64,000 bases of DNA from Hedera helix (taxonomy: Eukaryota; Streptophyta; Magnoliopsida; Apiales; Araliaceae), in contig OX359286.1 in NCBI GenBank assembly GCA_947179155.2, positions 9,388,501-9,452,500 of the forward strand. The letters run 5' to 3'. Each line of letters starts with the position of its first letter. The stretch's first letter is position 1. Below, one piece after another: positions 11,019 to 24,380 of this stretch. Position numbers and translations under genes: made by a program. The notes below the pieces were generated by a model. The model was not told the origin of the DNA and searched no databases. It saw nothing but the letters and a program-made list of their open reading frames with translations.

Positions 11019-12886
11019 TATAACATTACAAGTTCTGCTTGAATTTGAGACTGAACATGAGCATGTAGCGTGTAAATAAAGGGCTGCAAACGATCCGAAC
11101 CGAACCGAATATTGTCGAACTCGAACCGAACTGAACATGTTCGAGTAGCATTATCGAAGCAACGCACTTGTGCGAGTTCGGTTCGTTAGTGTTCGCGAAC
11201 ATGTTCGAGTTCGCGAACATGTTCGAGTTCGCGAACAGATTGGGTTCGACTATATGCTCGAGTTCGATTATAATGCTCGAGTTCGCCTATAATGCTCGGG
11301 TTCGTCTATTATTCTCGAGTTCGCAAAAATTAGGCTAAATATTTTTATTTTTTTAAAAAAAATTAAAATTTAATTGCAAGGTTAAGATGACTCAGATACT
11401 CGAGTTTATTTAGAAATTAGGAATAGCCAAATAAGATATAATATATCATAATATCATATTATAATATATTCATATATATTAAATTAGTAGTAGTGGTCAA
11501 TATTATTGTTAATTACTTAATTAGTCTAGAATAAATAAATATTACTACTTTCAATTAACTCAAAAAAAGGGCGATATTATTACTTCCTCAATTAATTAAT
11601 TATTTTCATATTTTTGTATTTTTTACTTTTAGGTAAAACAAAAGGAAAAAAATACTCCATCTATTTCATAAAAAGAGTCTTATTTGGAATTTTTTTATAA
11701 TGAAATTATAAAATTCTAAAATTTAAAATAATGTGAATTTAGTTGATTTAGATTAATTCAATATCTAATAAACTAATATTGTTAAGTTGTTAACCTTGAA
11801 ATGTATTACTACTAGATACTTCTTCCGTTCTGTTATAAGTAATAAGATCAACTGCTCAAGTATGAATTTTTAATTCAAAAGGAAGTAGTAATTAACTTTT
11901 GAATAACATAAAAATTATATTAGTTCTTTGTTATTCAATAATTAGTTTTAAAAATTATCAATTTGACCAAAAAGGTCAAAACAAGGTTTTTAATTTGAGA
12001 CAAAGGGAGTATAACATTACAAGTTCTGCTTGAATTTGAGACTGAACATGAGCATGTAGCGTGTAAATAAAGGGCTGCAAACGATCCGAACCGAACCGAA
12101 CATTGTCGAACTCGAACCGAACTGAACATGTTCGAGTAGCATTATCGAACCAACGCACTTGTGCGAGTTCGGTTCGTTAGTGTTCGCGAACATGTTCGAG
12201 TTCGCGAACAGATCGGGTTCGACTATATGCTCGAGTTCGATTATAATGCTCGAGTTCGCCTATAATGCTCGGGTTCGTCTATTATTCTCGAGTTCGCAAA
12301 AATTAGGCTAAATATTTTTATTTTTTTAAAAAAATTAAAATTTAATTACAAAGTTAAGAGGACTCAGATACTCGAGTTTATTTAGAAATTAGGAATAGCC
12401 AAATAAGATATAATATATCATAATATCATATTATAATATATTCATATATATTAAATTAGTAGTAGTGGTCAATATTATTGTTAATTACTTAATTAGTCTA
12501 GAATAAATAAATATTACTACTTTCAATTAACTCAAAAAAAGGGCGATATTATTACTTCCTCAATTAATTAATTATTTTCATATTTTTGTATTTTTTACTT
12601 TTAGGTAAAACAAAAGGAAAAAAATACTCCATCTATTTCATAAAAAGAGTCTTATTTGGAATTTTTTTATAATGAAATTATAAAATTCTAAAATTTAAAA
12701 TAATGTGAATTTAGTTGATTTAGATTAATTCAATATCTAATAAACTAATATTGTTAAGTTGTTAACCTTGAAATGTATTACTATTAGATACTTCTTCCGT
12801 TCTGTTTATAAGTAATAAGATCAACTGCTCAAGTATGAATTTTTAATTCAAAAGGAATGTGGTAATTAACTTTTGAATAACATAAA
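10950..12886. repeat. Tandem duplication, two ~0.95-kb copies
   Basis: Copy 1 (10950-11912) and copy 2 (11941-12886) are near-identical direct repeats with a start-to-start offset of 991 bp and 28 bp between them. Each carries the right half of a Stowaway MITE, about 60 bp of flank, and the left end of the hAT-like element with its TTCGAG/TTCGCGAAC repeats. Copy 1 has one extra 18-bp unit (GTTCGCGAACATGTTCGA). High identity implies a recent event that post-dates both transposon insertions. Confidence 0.95.
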
Positions 12887-14103
12887 TCTTGAGAATTATT
12901 TTATAAAAAGTTTATAATTTTCATAATTATATTGTTTAAAACTAAATAATTTTTTTCTAAAAAGCTAAAGTAATATATTAAATTTTACAATTTTGTAAAT
13001 TAACTACAATTCTAATATCAAATGCTCAAAGTAATTTAGAGACTTTTTGTGTTTTTGTTTTTTTTCCCACCTTTTTGCTTATTTTAATTTAAATTATTAA
13101 CTCATTTTAATTTTATGCAAACGGTACCGTGAAATTGCTTTATTGGATTATTAAACTTTTTAAACACTATTTTTTTATACTAAATATGATTACTTAATTG
13201 CATAAAACAAAGTTAGTTAATTATTTTTTCTCACCGTCTTACATATACACTATAAGTCTGTAACACTAAAAAATTTAAAATTTTTAAAATCAAGTTTGCA
13301 CTTTTAATTATATGGTTGGTGGACAATAGGTTGATGTAAACAATGATTATTACTCTATTAGTGAAGTCTCGATACATTGATAACTTGATTTCTCTATTCT
13401 CTATCTTAATTTGGCAATTTCAATAACTCAAGCAAATGTAAGCAATTGTATTGTATCATTCTTTAATTAATATCAAATTGTCATTGCATGAAGATTAATG
13501 ACATTATTTATGTGATTTATGACATGGGTTATAATTTATTAAATTATCAGTGATATAAATTGTAATAATCTAACAATCATTGTTAAAAAATTTATGAAAA
13601 TATTACAATTATTTTAATTAAATTACATGTGAAGAAGTACACATTATTATTTATTAATTATTTAATAAAAAAGTGTACTTCTAATCAATTATTAAAAAAA
13701 CAAAAAGATGTTTAAGTAATAAAAAAAGAAAATTACTAAAAAATTAACAATTATTGATAAGACAAACTTTAAAATTTAATATGAAATAACTAATTATTTG
13801 TATTTAGAATTTAAAAATATTAAACATGTAAGAAATACAATTCAAATTGGAGTAGCTAACGAACTGAACTGAACCGAGCTGCGTCGAACACTAGCATAGT
13901 CGAACCGAACTCGAATCGAACCGAACCGAACCGTTCACGAACATAGTCGAACCGAACCACATGGTTCGCGAACATGTTCGATCGAGCAATCGAACTTGAT
14001 ACCATGTGCGAGTTCGGCTCGAAAAAAGCAACTAGTCGAACTCGAACCGAACCGAACTCGAACCGAACCGGTTCACGAACAGTTCGGTTCGTTTGCAGCT
14101 CTA
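11075..14103. mobile_element. hAT-like non-autonomous element
   Basis: The left end AGGGCTGCAAACGATCCGAAC is inverted at the right end (GTTCGGTTCGTTTGCAGCTCTA). Subterminal regions at both ends (11080-11330 and 13855-14100) are dense in CGAACCGAAC and GTTCGCGAAC repeats in opposite orientation. AGCGTGTA (11067-11074) and AGCGTGTT (14104-14111) look like an 8-bp target duplication with one mismatch, which is the hAT length. No transposase frame is visible. The tandem duplication has added a second left end near 12070. Confidence 0.7.
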
Positions 14104-14111
14104 AGCGTGTT

Positions 14112-15414
14112 TTTCCTTTTGTTGCTGTAGCAAAGAGGTTTAGTTGTAAGCTTGTGAATCTTTAGTGGAGAAATCCCTATCATGTCCTGAATATTATCAA
14201 AAGATACAAAAAATATATATAATAAAATACATATAAATTAAGAGAATAAATTATATAAGAACTTTCCATAAACCTATTATTTTACATGGAGCAAATTAAG
14301 GAATTTGAAATCTAGGATGATTAATTAAACAATTTTACCAATGCAATCAGTTAATACAATTCAGATCTCCTGATTTTCTCATAAATTACCTATGTGACAT
14401 GTTGCTATTCGATGGTGTATGACAATAGTTTTACATGCAATTCTTATATGATTTATTCGCATAAATAAAACATATGAAAAAAAGATACCAAGTCAATAAT
14501 GATAGAAGTACAAACTATAGGTACGATGACTTGGTATTTTTTGTATGACTATATGTTTAATTGTCGACCTCATTTTGGGGATATCATTACAAATACAATA
14601 AATTCTCGCACTCAACATTAAATACACAATCATAATTACAATATCAGTAAATTCACACCAAGGGTGAGAAATACAATAATCAATCACGCTATCCTAATAT
14701 AAAGGTGGAAACAATCCTTGCATAAAAGAGGATATAATCCGCACTTGAAAGGAGGAAATAAACTTGTACAAGGGTGAGAATGGACCTGGGTCTGAAGGTC
14801 TTGACGTAATCATCACTAAGACCTTATTGGTTGAGTTTTATTGTTTTGTTAATGTTTATAGATTTAATTATTATTCTTTTATATATTGTTTTGGTATCTT
14901 AAGATACGATACACTATAAATGAAGGTCTCCAATACACTTCAATATATGAAGTATGGTGCAAAGTGGTTGACGAGACTATATAGGTGCAGGGCAATAACA
15001 AATTAAGGAGTAGGGTAAATTCTAGATTGAGGAATAGAGTATGACATTTGAAGAATTAGAACTAAATAGAAATCACCCTTCTCCCGTTTAATAAAAACTT
15101 GAGACTACCAAAGTTGTTAGCTTGTGTGGTGGCGGCGCTATATGGAAAACGATTCAATTATTGATAATTTTTGTTTATTTTTTAAGGAATATTTGATTGA
15201 TTAATTATATGCTAGTTATAGCAACCAATTCTTTCTCAGAGAAATTTGGAGTGGGTGTCTGATGCAGTTAGGAATAGGCGGGACAATTCAATGACCCATG
15301 CATTGTGGCCAATTACTGTTTATTAGTGAACAAGGATGAAAATCAACTCGTCCAAAGTTAAGATGATTGGTAGGGTAAAATCACCCAACATAGTGTATAT
15401 ATCAAAAAAAATTA
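14112..15414. other. AT-rich DNA without recognised features
   Basis: Nothing coding or structural could be supported here. Confidence 0.4.
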
Positions 15415-15654
15415 CTCCCCCCCTTCCAAAATACAGGATCAACTTTGACCTTTTGAAGTCAATTCAATTAATTTTCCAACTCAATTGATATTAATTTTAG
15501 ACAATGCATTTATATATACTGTAAACTATCTTAAAAGTACTACTAATAAGTTTTTTTGTTTTCTAAAGTTGAATGAATCAAAACAATTTTGAATTTAAAA
15601 TATCACAGAATAACTTTCAAAAGTCAAACTTGATCTTATGTTTGAAAGTGGGAG
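15415..15654. mobile_element. Stowaway-type MITE (240 bp)
   Basis: The element starts CTCCCCCCCTTCCAAAATA and ends GTTTGAAAGTGGGAG. Inner GATCAA/TTGATC and TCAACTTTGACC/AGTCAAACTTGA blocks are inverted. TA flanks are at 15413-15414 and 15655-15656. Confidence 0.82.
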
Positions 15655-15656
15655 TA

Positions 15657-17523
15657 TTAATTTTATTTGATAAAAACTAGATTTTATTAGTGAAGATATT
15701 TATATCATAACTATAATATTCAAGCCTTGTTATTAATTCATCTCGTCCACTATATATAATGGTACATAATATCCAAGACATAATAAATAAGTATAAATTC
15801 CTACTTTGGTAAATAAAAGAGTAAGTTCCTAATATCCTAAGAAGGATGAATTCGTGTTCTGTCATATAAGGATTTGGTGGTTCAACAAATTTCAAAAAAC
15901 GTGAATTTGGGGATTCGACACATTTACATATTAAATAGATTTTTTATGTAGAAAATATAATGGGAAATGATATATATTGCAAATTTATATATTGATTTTG
16001 TTGTTGTTAGTTACGTGGATATATGGTAACTCTTTTAAAGACATGTATTACTGTGGGCTCACAATTGTAATTCGGCAAACTTTCGCAATACTTAGCATGA
16101 CTATAAATATTATATATGCATACAATAAAATTTCAATGCTAATAAATGTTAATTCAAAATAAATGTTAATTGATAATAAATGTTAAAAAAATCAAATAAT
16201 ACACAAAAAAATTATAAGCTATTACTACCTTGGAATTTAGGGAATATATACTAATTTCGTAGACAATATTAGTGTATAAAAGTTTGAAAAATTGTATTAA
16301 TTAGTATATAATATTTTATTAGTAATATTTTCAAATTTATGTTTAGAAAAATACAAAAGAATCTCCTAGAAGAATCCACGAATCTGGATTCAATGATTTG
16401 CCGACCTAAGGATCAATCTTTGCTTCTTAGTAATAGCTAAAACCAAACATCACAATTATATAAAACTCTATTCTTCAACATTTTAGGCTGCGTGAGTGTG
16501 CCTTTCATTGGTGAAAGATATGTATATTGTTAATTTGATTTTGAGAATATGGAAGAAATATGGATTCTAAGTTGCTATGGAAGTGTGGGGATCTTGTATA
16601 GAATCTGTGGGGATTGGAAGAGCTGCACCTTAAGTCTCTGCTTTTTCTGTCATGGTTTCAACTTGTTTGGGATGGGTGGACTTTTTGTCCTCCCTTTTCT
16701 TGTATTATCTTATTTTATTTTATTTTATTTTATATATTAACTAAGCTTCTAATTTTCTTTGAAAAGAAATATTCTTATAGCTTATTTGTTCATTAGTATC
16801 ATTTTCTCAAATTTCATTATTTCAATCACTATGATTTGTAATTTTACTTGTTGAACTATAAAGTCTCAAATCTCCTCTAAGAAGTTGTTTGGTAATATAC
16901 TTGGATATTAAGAACTTTCACTATTAGTTGCGACTTTCTTTTGTTTTGTTAAGAACTTTCACTTGCTCAGATGCTACTGTTGTATGACATATTTGAATTC
17001 TTTAAGGATTGATTTTAAACATTAGCCTAAAATGAACTCGTGACTGATTGTGAAAATAAGCTGTACTTTTTTATTGCAAGTTTACCATTTTGGTTTTGAT
17101 AGTGATTTGCATGTTTTTGCATATCTTGATCCTTCAGAGGTCCAGATGGTATTATTGACAAAGTGGAGAGGTGCCATCTACAAGGGTTTGCTTTGCAAGC
17201 TTTGTGTATCGGTAATGGTTCATGACAGGTTGGTGTTAATACAACTCAGAAAGTGTAAAGACCAATAGTCCCAGTGGCGGATGTCTCTCTCTTTACTATA
17301 TAAGGTTACACTCTCACAGGTTTGAGTCTCCCCTTCAGCAAAAGACTAAATAAGTTAAAATTAACCAAGATGAAAAAGTTAAGTTTCCCCTAGTCCCTCC
17401 TCCTAGTTCTCCTCCTGGAGGGAGGGAGTATCAAACTTTCTAAATTGGTACTGGGAAAAGGGTTGCAAAGGTGAGAAAATAGCAATTGTTATCTTTCTAT
17501 CATACCAACTAGTATCAAACCAA
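15657..17523. other. AT-rich DNA without recognised genes
   Basis: Short open frames (for example 17050-17268) show no known domain. No RNA gene or transposon end could be defined. Confidence 0.35.
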
Positions 17524-17700
17524 CTAGGGCTGTTTAAAGAACGCGAGCTACCCGAAAACCGTCTTGAATCTGACTCTTTAACCAGGATTGACGATTCGAC
17601 TCACTACCAAGTTTGTCATAATTTATGAACTCCGACTTCAAAAACAAAACTCGATTCAACTCGTTTCCAAGCTTGGCTCGATATAAAAATAAAATCAAAA
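17524..17700. repeat. hAT-like terminal fragment
   Basis: The stretch begins TAGGGCTGTTTAAAGAACGC, followed by repeated GACTC/CGACTCG/AAGCTTGGCTCG words. This is the style of hAT-type subterminal repeats also seen at 11.1 kb and 27.6 kb. A matching right end was not found, so it may be a truncated copy. Confidence 0.35.
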
Positions 17701-19170
17701 GGCAAAAAAAGTAGTAGTAATAAGATCAATTTTTGATAATTTTGACCTTTTAAAATGATGATTTCAATTTGAAATATTTTCGAAATATGAATGTATGTAA
17801 TTTTGAAGAATTCAATTAAAAAAGTTGTGAACTAACGAAACAATAATACTAATTGAAAGATTCAGGTTGAGACTTCATTTAGGTGAGTTTATTTATTTAT
17901 TTTTTATGGAAGTTTGTTTTCTTTTTATGTAAGGTTTGTTTGCGAGATTGATTCTTTCTCCTCTATGAGGTTTGATTGGTTATTGATATTTTAATAGGGA
18001 TAATGTATTTGATTAAGAGATTATATTGTATTCTTATAATAAAAATTCGGGTTTTTATTAAATTTTTTTTATGTGGAAAGATTCATTGTTTTGAAAAGTC
18101 AAATGAAACAAATCAATTTGAGAATTTGTCAAATTGATTTTTGAAAAATCGAACTTGATTTTGTATTTTTGTAACATATCGATTATAATGGTATAAATTG
18201 GTTTTTATTAATAATAATAAAAAATAGTAATACAATCAAGGTGTTTTTAATAGTTGAAACTATGAATATAATAGAAAATTAGAAGAATACATAATTTATT
18301 ACACTTCAAATATTATTATAAAAGTGGTAGGAGTTTAGACGATTACTTTGTTTCTCTTGAATTTGCAAGTATCACTCCGATCTACGGTATTTTAGATGTT
18401 TATGTTAATTTTAAGTTGGGGTATTTATTTATTATTGTAAGTTTTTGTATTTTTTGTGTTTTGTAAATTTATTCAACCATGAGGCAGATTGAGGGTGAGG
18501 GCAGGTACAACTTACTTGTCGTGACTGGACCCTTCAGTCTCTATATCATCCATCACAACCTGGCTTGGATGATCAACATGCGAGGAAAGGGGCACCAGGA
18601 CTCGACCATTGCTTGGTTTCTGGGTAGAGGAGGTGACAGTCTCTATATTTTTATTTTTACTTTTCAAATATTTTTTTTAAATATTCCAAAATGATTTTGA
18701 AAAGCTACTTTGAAAATTCCAGTAAGGCTCCAAAAATGGCTTGATAAAGTCCATGTAAGGCTATATTAAACCAAGTCTTCAAAGCCTATTTTTGGCTAAG
18801 ACCATCCTTTTTGGGCTTCTTTTTAATCCACCTTTGGCTTGGTTCATTAGTTTCTGGCTCAAAATGCTTTTAAGCCACTTTATACTCTAAGCCTTTTCCA
18901 AAACTCATTGGGTGAAAAGTTAGCAAATTGGTGGGCAATTTTTCCTTCCTTGCTGAGGCAAATGAAATGACAATTGTACTTACCATGTGGAGAATTAAAA
19001 ATAAAATAAAAAATACTAAACAAATGGTCAACTAGTTAATGGACTAACAATTCAAAAGAAAAAGGACATCAAACTCTCCCATCTTGCTCCTCTTGGCCAA
19101 AGCATGGGCAATCTTGTCCCTCCAATTTTAAATACTTTTAATCTCACCCAGGGCCATATTGCCCCAACTC
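17701..19170. other. Unassigned DNA
   Basis: An open frame at 18479-18694 has no recognisable domain. A CCAAGTC/CTTTTTGG-rich block at 18720-18910 resembles the U3 part of an LTR, but no ends were found. Confidence 0.3.
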
Positions 19171-19183
19171 TTCAATCTTTCTA

Positions 19184-19320
19184 TAAATAGCAAGCTTTTT
19201 TTTCTTTTTCATTTTGTACATGCCAATTCACAAAAGCTAGAAAAGCTCTATCTCTCTCTCCCTCTATATTCTCTCTAGCTTACAAAAGCGCTCTCTCTCT
19301 CTCTCTCTCTCTTAAAGTTC
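19184..19320 (+). promoter_or_regulatory. TATA box with CT-rich leader
   Basis: CTATAAATAG (about 19181-19190) is followed at the usual distance by a possible start region and a CT-microsatellite leader (19247-19312). This is the layout of a plant core promoter or of an LTR U3-R boundary. The frame that follows (19408-19635) has no recognised domain, so the transcribed unit is unknown. Confidence 0.4.
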
Positions 19321-19689
19321 TAAGTAATTCTTGTGTAGAGAAAATTGGTCCGATTATTGAGATAAATATTTTTTATTTGTGTTTATCTAAGTTCAACTCT
19401 TGACTACTTGTATATATTTATATTTAAATATTGTTTAACAAATTTATATATATTTATATGCGATCTATTTGTATCTTATAAAGATGAAACTCAGGCACTT
19501 AAACTAACGGAGAACTTCCACAAACAAGTTGGAACAATCCTACCAAATTTTCTAAACCTAGTGGTCTTTTACAGGAGACATTATTGGGTGCACTTGGAGC
19601 AAATGAATAATTTATTTCAACCTCTCACAATATAATGGGGTCTACACGAAAATATAAAAGTTATCAAATTTTTATAAACACATCATCAT

Positions 19690-19985
19690 CTTAATGTCTA
19701 CTTAATCAGAAGCATTTTTCACTCATATAAAAGTTAATTAAACTTTTATATAGTTTGAATTGAAAATATTTTATGTGCTCAATCAAATTTTAATATTAAA
19801 CTAAAAATTATATATTTGCTTAATCGGAAGCATTGTCCACTAATATAAAAGTTAAGTCAAGCTTTTATATTTAAAATAAAATTTATATATCTGCTTAATT
19901 AGAAGCAATTTTCTCTTATATGAGAGTTAAAAATAACTTTTATATATATATATATATATAGCTGAACTAAAAATATTTATCGGCT
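19690..19985. repeat. Degenerate three-unit tandem repeat
   Basis: The phrase TGCTTAATCGGAAGCA, followed by an ATATAAAAGTTAA block, occurs three times (about 19698, 19818, 19892) at 75-120 bp spacing. A TA tract lies at the end. Confidence 0.6.
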
Positions 19986-21489
19986 AACTTTAGAGGCATA
20001 AATCTTCATTATAAAAGGGGTAAAATATAATTTAAAATAATTTAACAGAATAAAGAAACACAATAAAAGTTTAATATCATCATTATCTCTTATCTATACA
20101 TCATTAAAATTTTAATGTTAAAAAACATTAAAGATAAACAAATTATAAATGTGAAAAATTATTTTAAAAATATTATTAATGTTATAAATATTAACGTTAA
20201 AATTTTATTGGTTAAATTAATAATTGTAAAAGTAATAAATCATATACATATCATTTTTGTTGTAAAAGTGCAAGAATTATTTTAAAAATAAAGAAGGAAA
20301 TACATTGCATGCAACAGTATAGAAAAATAAAGAAATAAAAGATTACCAAAATATGAACTTGGGAACATTGCAACCAGTTTAATTAATTTGTTGGCCCTTG
20401 ATTTTACTCAAAAAAATAAATTATTCACCCAGCAATCTAATCCAAGACGGTCAAAATTTTAAAATATGGTCAACTATAATGGTAAAGGGCAAAACAAACA
20501 TTAACCATCTTTTTTAACAATTTTAAGACGGAAAATTGAGCAGGATGCATGCGGTATGCAATGTAAACACGACCATAGGTGGTAATTTGAAGGTTTCTCA
20601 ACCATGAGTGGTGACATGCTATATTGTCGATACCATAGGTAGTAACTAGCATTTTACCCTTATAAAAGTTATTTGAATTTTTATAAATTACATTGAAATA
20701 TATATATTTGCTTATGTGAGAAACATATTTCAAAATCAACTTTCTATTAAAAGGAATTTTTTGATGAGTTAGTTTGTTTTATATATTTGTGATAAAAAAA
20801 AATGGGTTATTCTAAGATCAAGACCAAAGTCGTAGAGATGTTAGTTGGTAGTTGGGTCTCTAATATACTTGTGAGATGAGAGATATATTTTTTGTTTCAA
20901 GACTTGATTATAAGATAAAACTAAACTCAAAAAAATAAGTGCAACTACATTTGAGAAAGCAACGGAGAGTTACTGTCTAAAAAAAGTAGTTGTAGTAGGA
21001 TAGTTTTAAAGTTAGATTGAAAACTTTGTAATGCTGGTTTCTTCACCTATAGAAGGAGTACTTTTTTATTCTTTGATAGTAATAGGATCTCAAGTTCCAG
21101 AGAGGAGTTTGAGATTGGACATAACAATATACCTAAGTTGTATTGTGAACCAACTAAATCGATCTTTGTGCATTGTGTGATTTCTATCTCTTTACTTATT
21201 CTGCATATAAGTTTATAACATAGTAACTTATTGAATTTAAATAATTGAAAAAAAGCCAAGAAATTTTAAAATTGATAATAATCTATTCAACTATCATTCT
21301 AGATTATTATTGCCCTTTCACTAAGAGAGAATGCATGAGGCTCAAAGCCACCCCTTTTTCTCATTTACCAAGTGAGCCCATTATCACTACCCTTAGCCCA
21401 AATTAATTTAGTGACCCATCTTTTAGGATATGGACAAGTTTACGTGTTATCAATGTAAAGGCCTTCCTCCACATCCTTAAAGGTCACTC
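19986..21489. other. AT-rich DNA without recognised features
   Basis: Nothing beyond a short repeated word (ACCATAGGTGGTAA / ACCATAGGTAGTAA, 20571-20645) could be supported. Confidence 0.35.
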
Positions 21490-22139
21490 TAAAATTAAGG
21501 GTTAACTGGATATCGTACTCTGAAGTATGCATTTTTTTTGCACTTGGTACCCCCAAGTTCAAATTTTTTCATCTCGCTACGCAAAGTACGCTAAGTAATT
21601 ATGACTCTTTTGTAATTTTTGGTTAGAAAAGTAGTCAAAATTATCACGTGTTCTGGTAGAGGAAATATAAGTACACATTTACCTAATTTTTATACAATTG
21701 ACCTTGTAAAATCGTTTAAAAATATTAATTAGATTAACTAATTCATTTATATTTATTTCAAATTGTATTTAACTAATATGACCATTAATAAATAAATAAA
21801 TAATTTTTCATCTTAGTCATCTTCCCCAATTCATGAAACCCAAAATTTGAAATCAAAATTTTCAAACCATTTATTATTTGCCCAAATCAAGAATAAATAT
21901 TAAGAAATCAAATCCAGTTGTTAATTTGTCCAAAAACCAAAATAGAAGCAAAACAAAAAAAAGATTCAAGAATAAATTGAGAGATAATCAAAATCACAAG
22001 AAGAACACTAATTTCAAACATTTAGATTTGAACATTTAAATATTAGGGTTACACAAACTCATATGCATCAACCTCTTAATACAAATTTGTTGAGTTAATA
22101 AAAGCAAATCAAAAACCAAATTCAAGAATAAATTGGGAG

Positions 22140-22275
22140 ATCTATAAACCCACAACAATAACACCAAACCTAGAAACTCGAAGTAAACCCACAACAATAA
22201 CACCAAACCAACAAACTTGAAGCCCACAACAAGAATACCAAACTCAAAAATTTGAAACCCACAACAAGAACATGA
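22140..22275. repeat. Short tandem repeat of ACCCACAACAA units
   Basis: The phrase ACCCACAACAAYAACACCAAAC recurs four times with a CTTGAAG-like separator. It lies inside the Mutator-like element. Confidence 0.7.
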
Positions 22276-22335
22276 CGCCATATTGATTGCTCTATAGAAG
22301 AACCTACTTGGTGATTGTAAGGGATATGTAAATTG

Positions 22336-22590
22336 TTTAACATACTTTATGATTGATTAGTAGTTAACGTAGAGTTAAGTTGTTTAACTTACTTTACGAT
22401 TAGTTAGTAGTTAACTCTAACATAGAGTTAAGCTGGTTAACTTACTCTACAATTAGGTAGTAGTTAATGTAGAGTTAAGTTAATGAGTTAACTTACTCTA
22501 CGATTGGGTAGTAGTTAACATAGAATTAAGTTGTTTAACTTACTCTATGATTGTTTATTAGCTAACGTAGAGTTAAGTTGGTTCTACGAT
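22336..22590. repeat. ~58-bp tandem repeat, about five copies
   Basis: Units contain GTAGTTAACGTAGAGTTAAG and TGTTTAACTTACTCTACGATT. Within a unit GTTAAC/GTAGAGTTAAG and CTTACTCTAC are partly self-complementary, so each unit can fold. It lies inside the Mutator-like element. Confidence 0.8.
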
Positions 22591-22709
22591 TGAAATATAA
22601 TTGTTTTCTTTCTCCCCAATTAATCTCTAAATTCTCTCTCAGTTTTTTATTTCTCTATCATTACATTTCTGAACTTCTCCTTTCGACCTTCTGATAGCTT
22701 TGGTATTGA

Positions 22710-22975
22710 ATTGTACTAGCCAATTCATTACAGTAGTTCCCAAAATCATTATAGAGAATGTTTTTTTTTTACAATAATACAATAACCACCACAAGAAAAT
22801 AGTTGCAAATCTAAGTTTGAAATCCCAAAAAAAAATAAATTGTACTAGCCAATTCATTATAGTAGCTCCCAAAATCATGTATAACTCATTACAAAGATTA
22901 TTTTTTTTTTATAAAAATACAATAACTACCACAAGAAAATAGTTGCAGATCTAAGGTTAAAATAAAAAAAAAGTG
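22710..22975. repeat. Tandem duplication of ~128 bp
   Basis: Two diverged copies (22710-22838 and 22839-22975) both start ATTGTACTAGCCAATTCATT and contain ACCACAAGAAAATAGTTGCA after a T-run. Confidence 0.8.
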
Positions 22976-23522
22976 TTTTTGTTAGTGTAATCACCAAATG
23001 CCGAAAACTCATGAAATCGTGGATTTAAAGTTCAAAAACCCAAAACTAGTTGCATCAATTGCAGATTTGGATTTGAATTCCAAATGTTTCACAAAATTTC
23101 GTCTTAATCTGAGGACCCATGGGTTGATAATTAAGATGAAAATCAATTGAAAATAAAAATGAATGAGATGAAGATGAAGATTTTGACTTTGTTTTGGTTT
23201 TATGGATAAACTAGTAGTTATAAGTGTTATATTTTTTTTTTTTACTATTTATTTTGTTAATCTGGTATTTAACATGCATTTCTACTACTTAATTAAGTCA
23301 ACTATTGTATTTATACAGTGAACCATATTTAAATATTAAATTAGGACATGTAGCTATTTTCTAGCGAAAAATTGGTCAAAACTCTAAATAGGGTTCATCG
23401 TGGTTACTTAAGAATATTTTGGATAGCGGAATAAGAGTTTTTAAACTTGAAAATACAAAATATAAAATGATGCATAGTTCGGTAGATGATATGCTATGAT
23501 ATGAAGTTAACCCTAAAATCAA

Positions 23523-23954
23523 TGTCTCTTTCATGAATGGACCCCGGTTCGATCCTTGAGGGATAACTAAAATAGGGTCTTTAAATCTTGTTCCTTTTTT
23601 CTAGGATCAGCTTTGTTTCATTCATCAATGAGCCTCTTGTATTCTTTTTTAAAGGAATATTACCCAAGGTTTATCTTGCTTCAGGGACTGTTCCCACTTC
23701 CCACCTTAGACTTCATCATTTATACGGTACTGTCTCATAAATCTGTGTTTTGGGTTTAAGCCTAGCCACTGGAGCCACAAGTTTGTGCCTTGGAAGTGGA
23801 GTCTCAGCCTCATATTTATGGGCCTTATTATTGTAGCCTGTAAGCATATATTTCCATGGCCCGATCAACATTATTTTGACCCAATACGTTTTTCATAAAT
23901 ATGGCTTGGAGCCGATTGCCCTCTCCTTGTTCCATTCATCGCCATGTCGGCAAT
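23523..23954. other. Unassigned DNA
   Basis: No gene or transposon end could be supported. Confidence 0.35.
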
Positions 23955-24380
23955 GTTTATAAATTCGGACCGGTTATCGAATCGAAAAGGATACCGGGTG
24001 TATAGATCACTGGTCCAACCAGTGGTCAAACTGTTATTGAACCGGTGACGTTATAAATATAAAAAAAAAATATATTATTAATAAAATTTTAAAACATCTA
24101 ATTTTTTATAAGCTAAAATATTGTGAAATAATATTATAAGATTAGAAAAATATCTAATTTTAAAAATAAAAATATTTTTGTACAAAAAGAATATTAAAAA
24201 ATACTTTAAAACTGGGTCAATTAACCGGTTTTATCGGTTGAATTTTCGATTTGACAGATGGGCAATCAGGTTTTAACCTAATAGGTGAAAATCAATTTTT
24301 TGGATCAAATAGAACCAACGTGCCAATTGGTTTCGATTTTTAACGGGTCAAATCACCGGCTCGGGCGGAGTTTTAAAATC
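23955..24380. mobile_element. MITE-like element with GGACCGG ends
   Basis: The left end TTATAAATTCGGACCGGT and inverted right end (24340-24380, ACCGGCTCGGGCGGAGTTTTAAAAT) match loosely over about 25 bp. Inner blocks ACCGGT/ACCGGTT are also inverted. The size is about 425 bp with no coding capacity. A target duplication could not be defined, so the superfamily is open. Confidence 0.45.

Larger units (their letters stand above)
21499..23513. mobile_element. Non-autonomous Mutator-like element (2015 bp)
   Basis: Both ends start GGGTTAACT and continue as diverged inverted repeats for over 100 bp (shared blocks ATATC, TATGCAT, CTTAAGTAA/GCTAAGTAA, TTGGTYA). Flanking 9-mers TAAAATTAA (21490-21498) and TAAAATCAA (23514-23522) match at 8 of 9 positions. 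Long inverted ends with a 9-bp target duplication are diagnostic of Mutator-like elements. The interior holds three local repeat arrays and no transposase. Confidence 0.75.

Noticed and set aside
11640..11900. ATACTCCATCTATTTCATAAAAAGAGTC, like a Stowaway left end
   Set aside because: No inverted partner with the same inner block could be found; probably a relic, repeated in copy 2 of the duplication.
18479..18694. 71-codon frame MRQIEGEGRYNLL
   Set aside because: It looks balanced in composition, but no family could be recognised and both flanks are AT-rich without supporting features.
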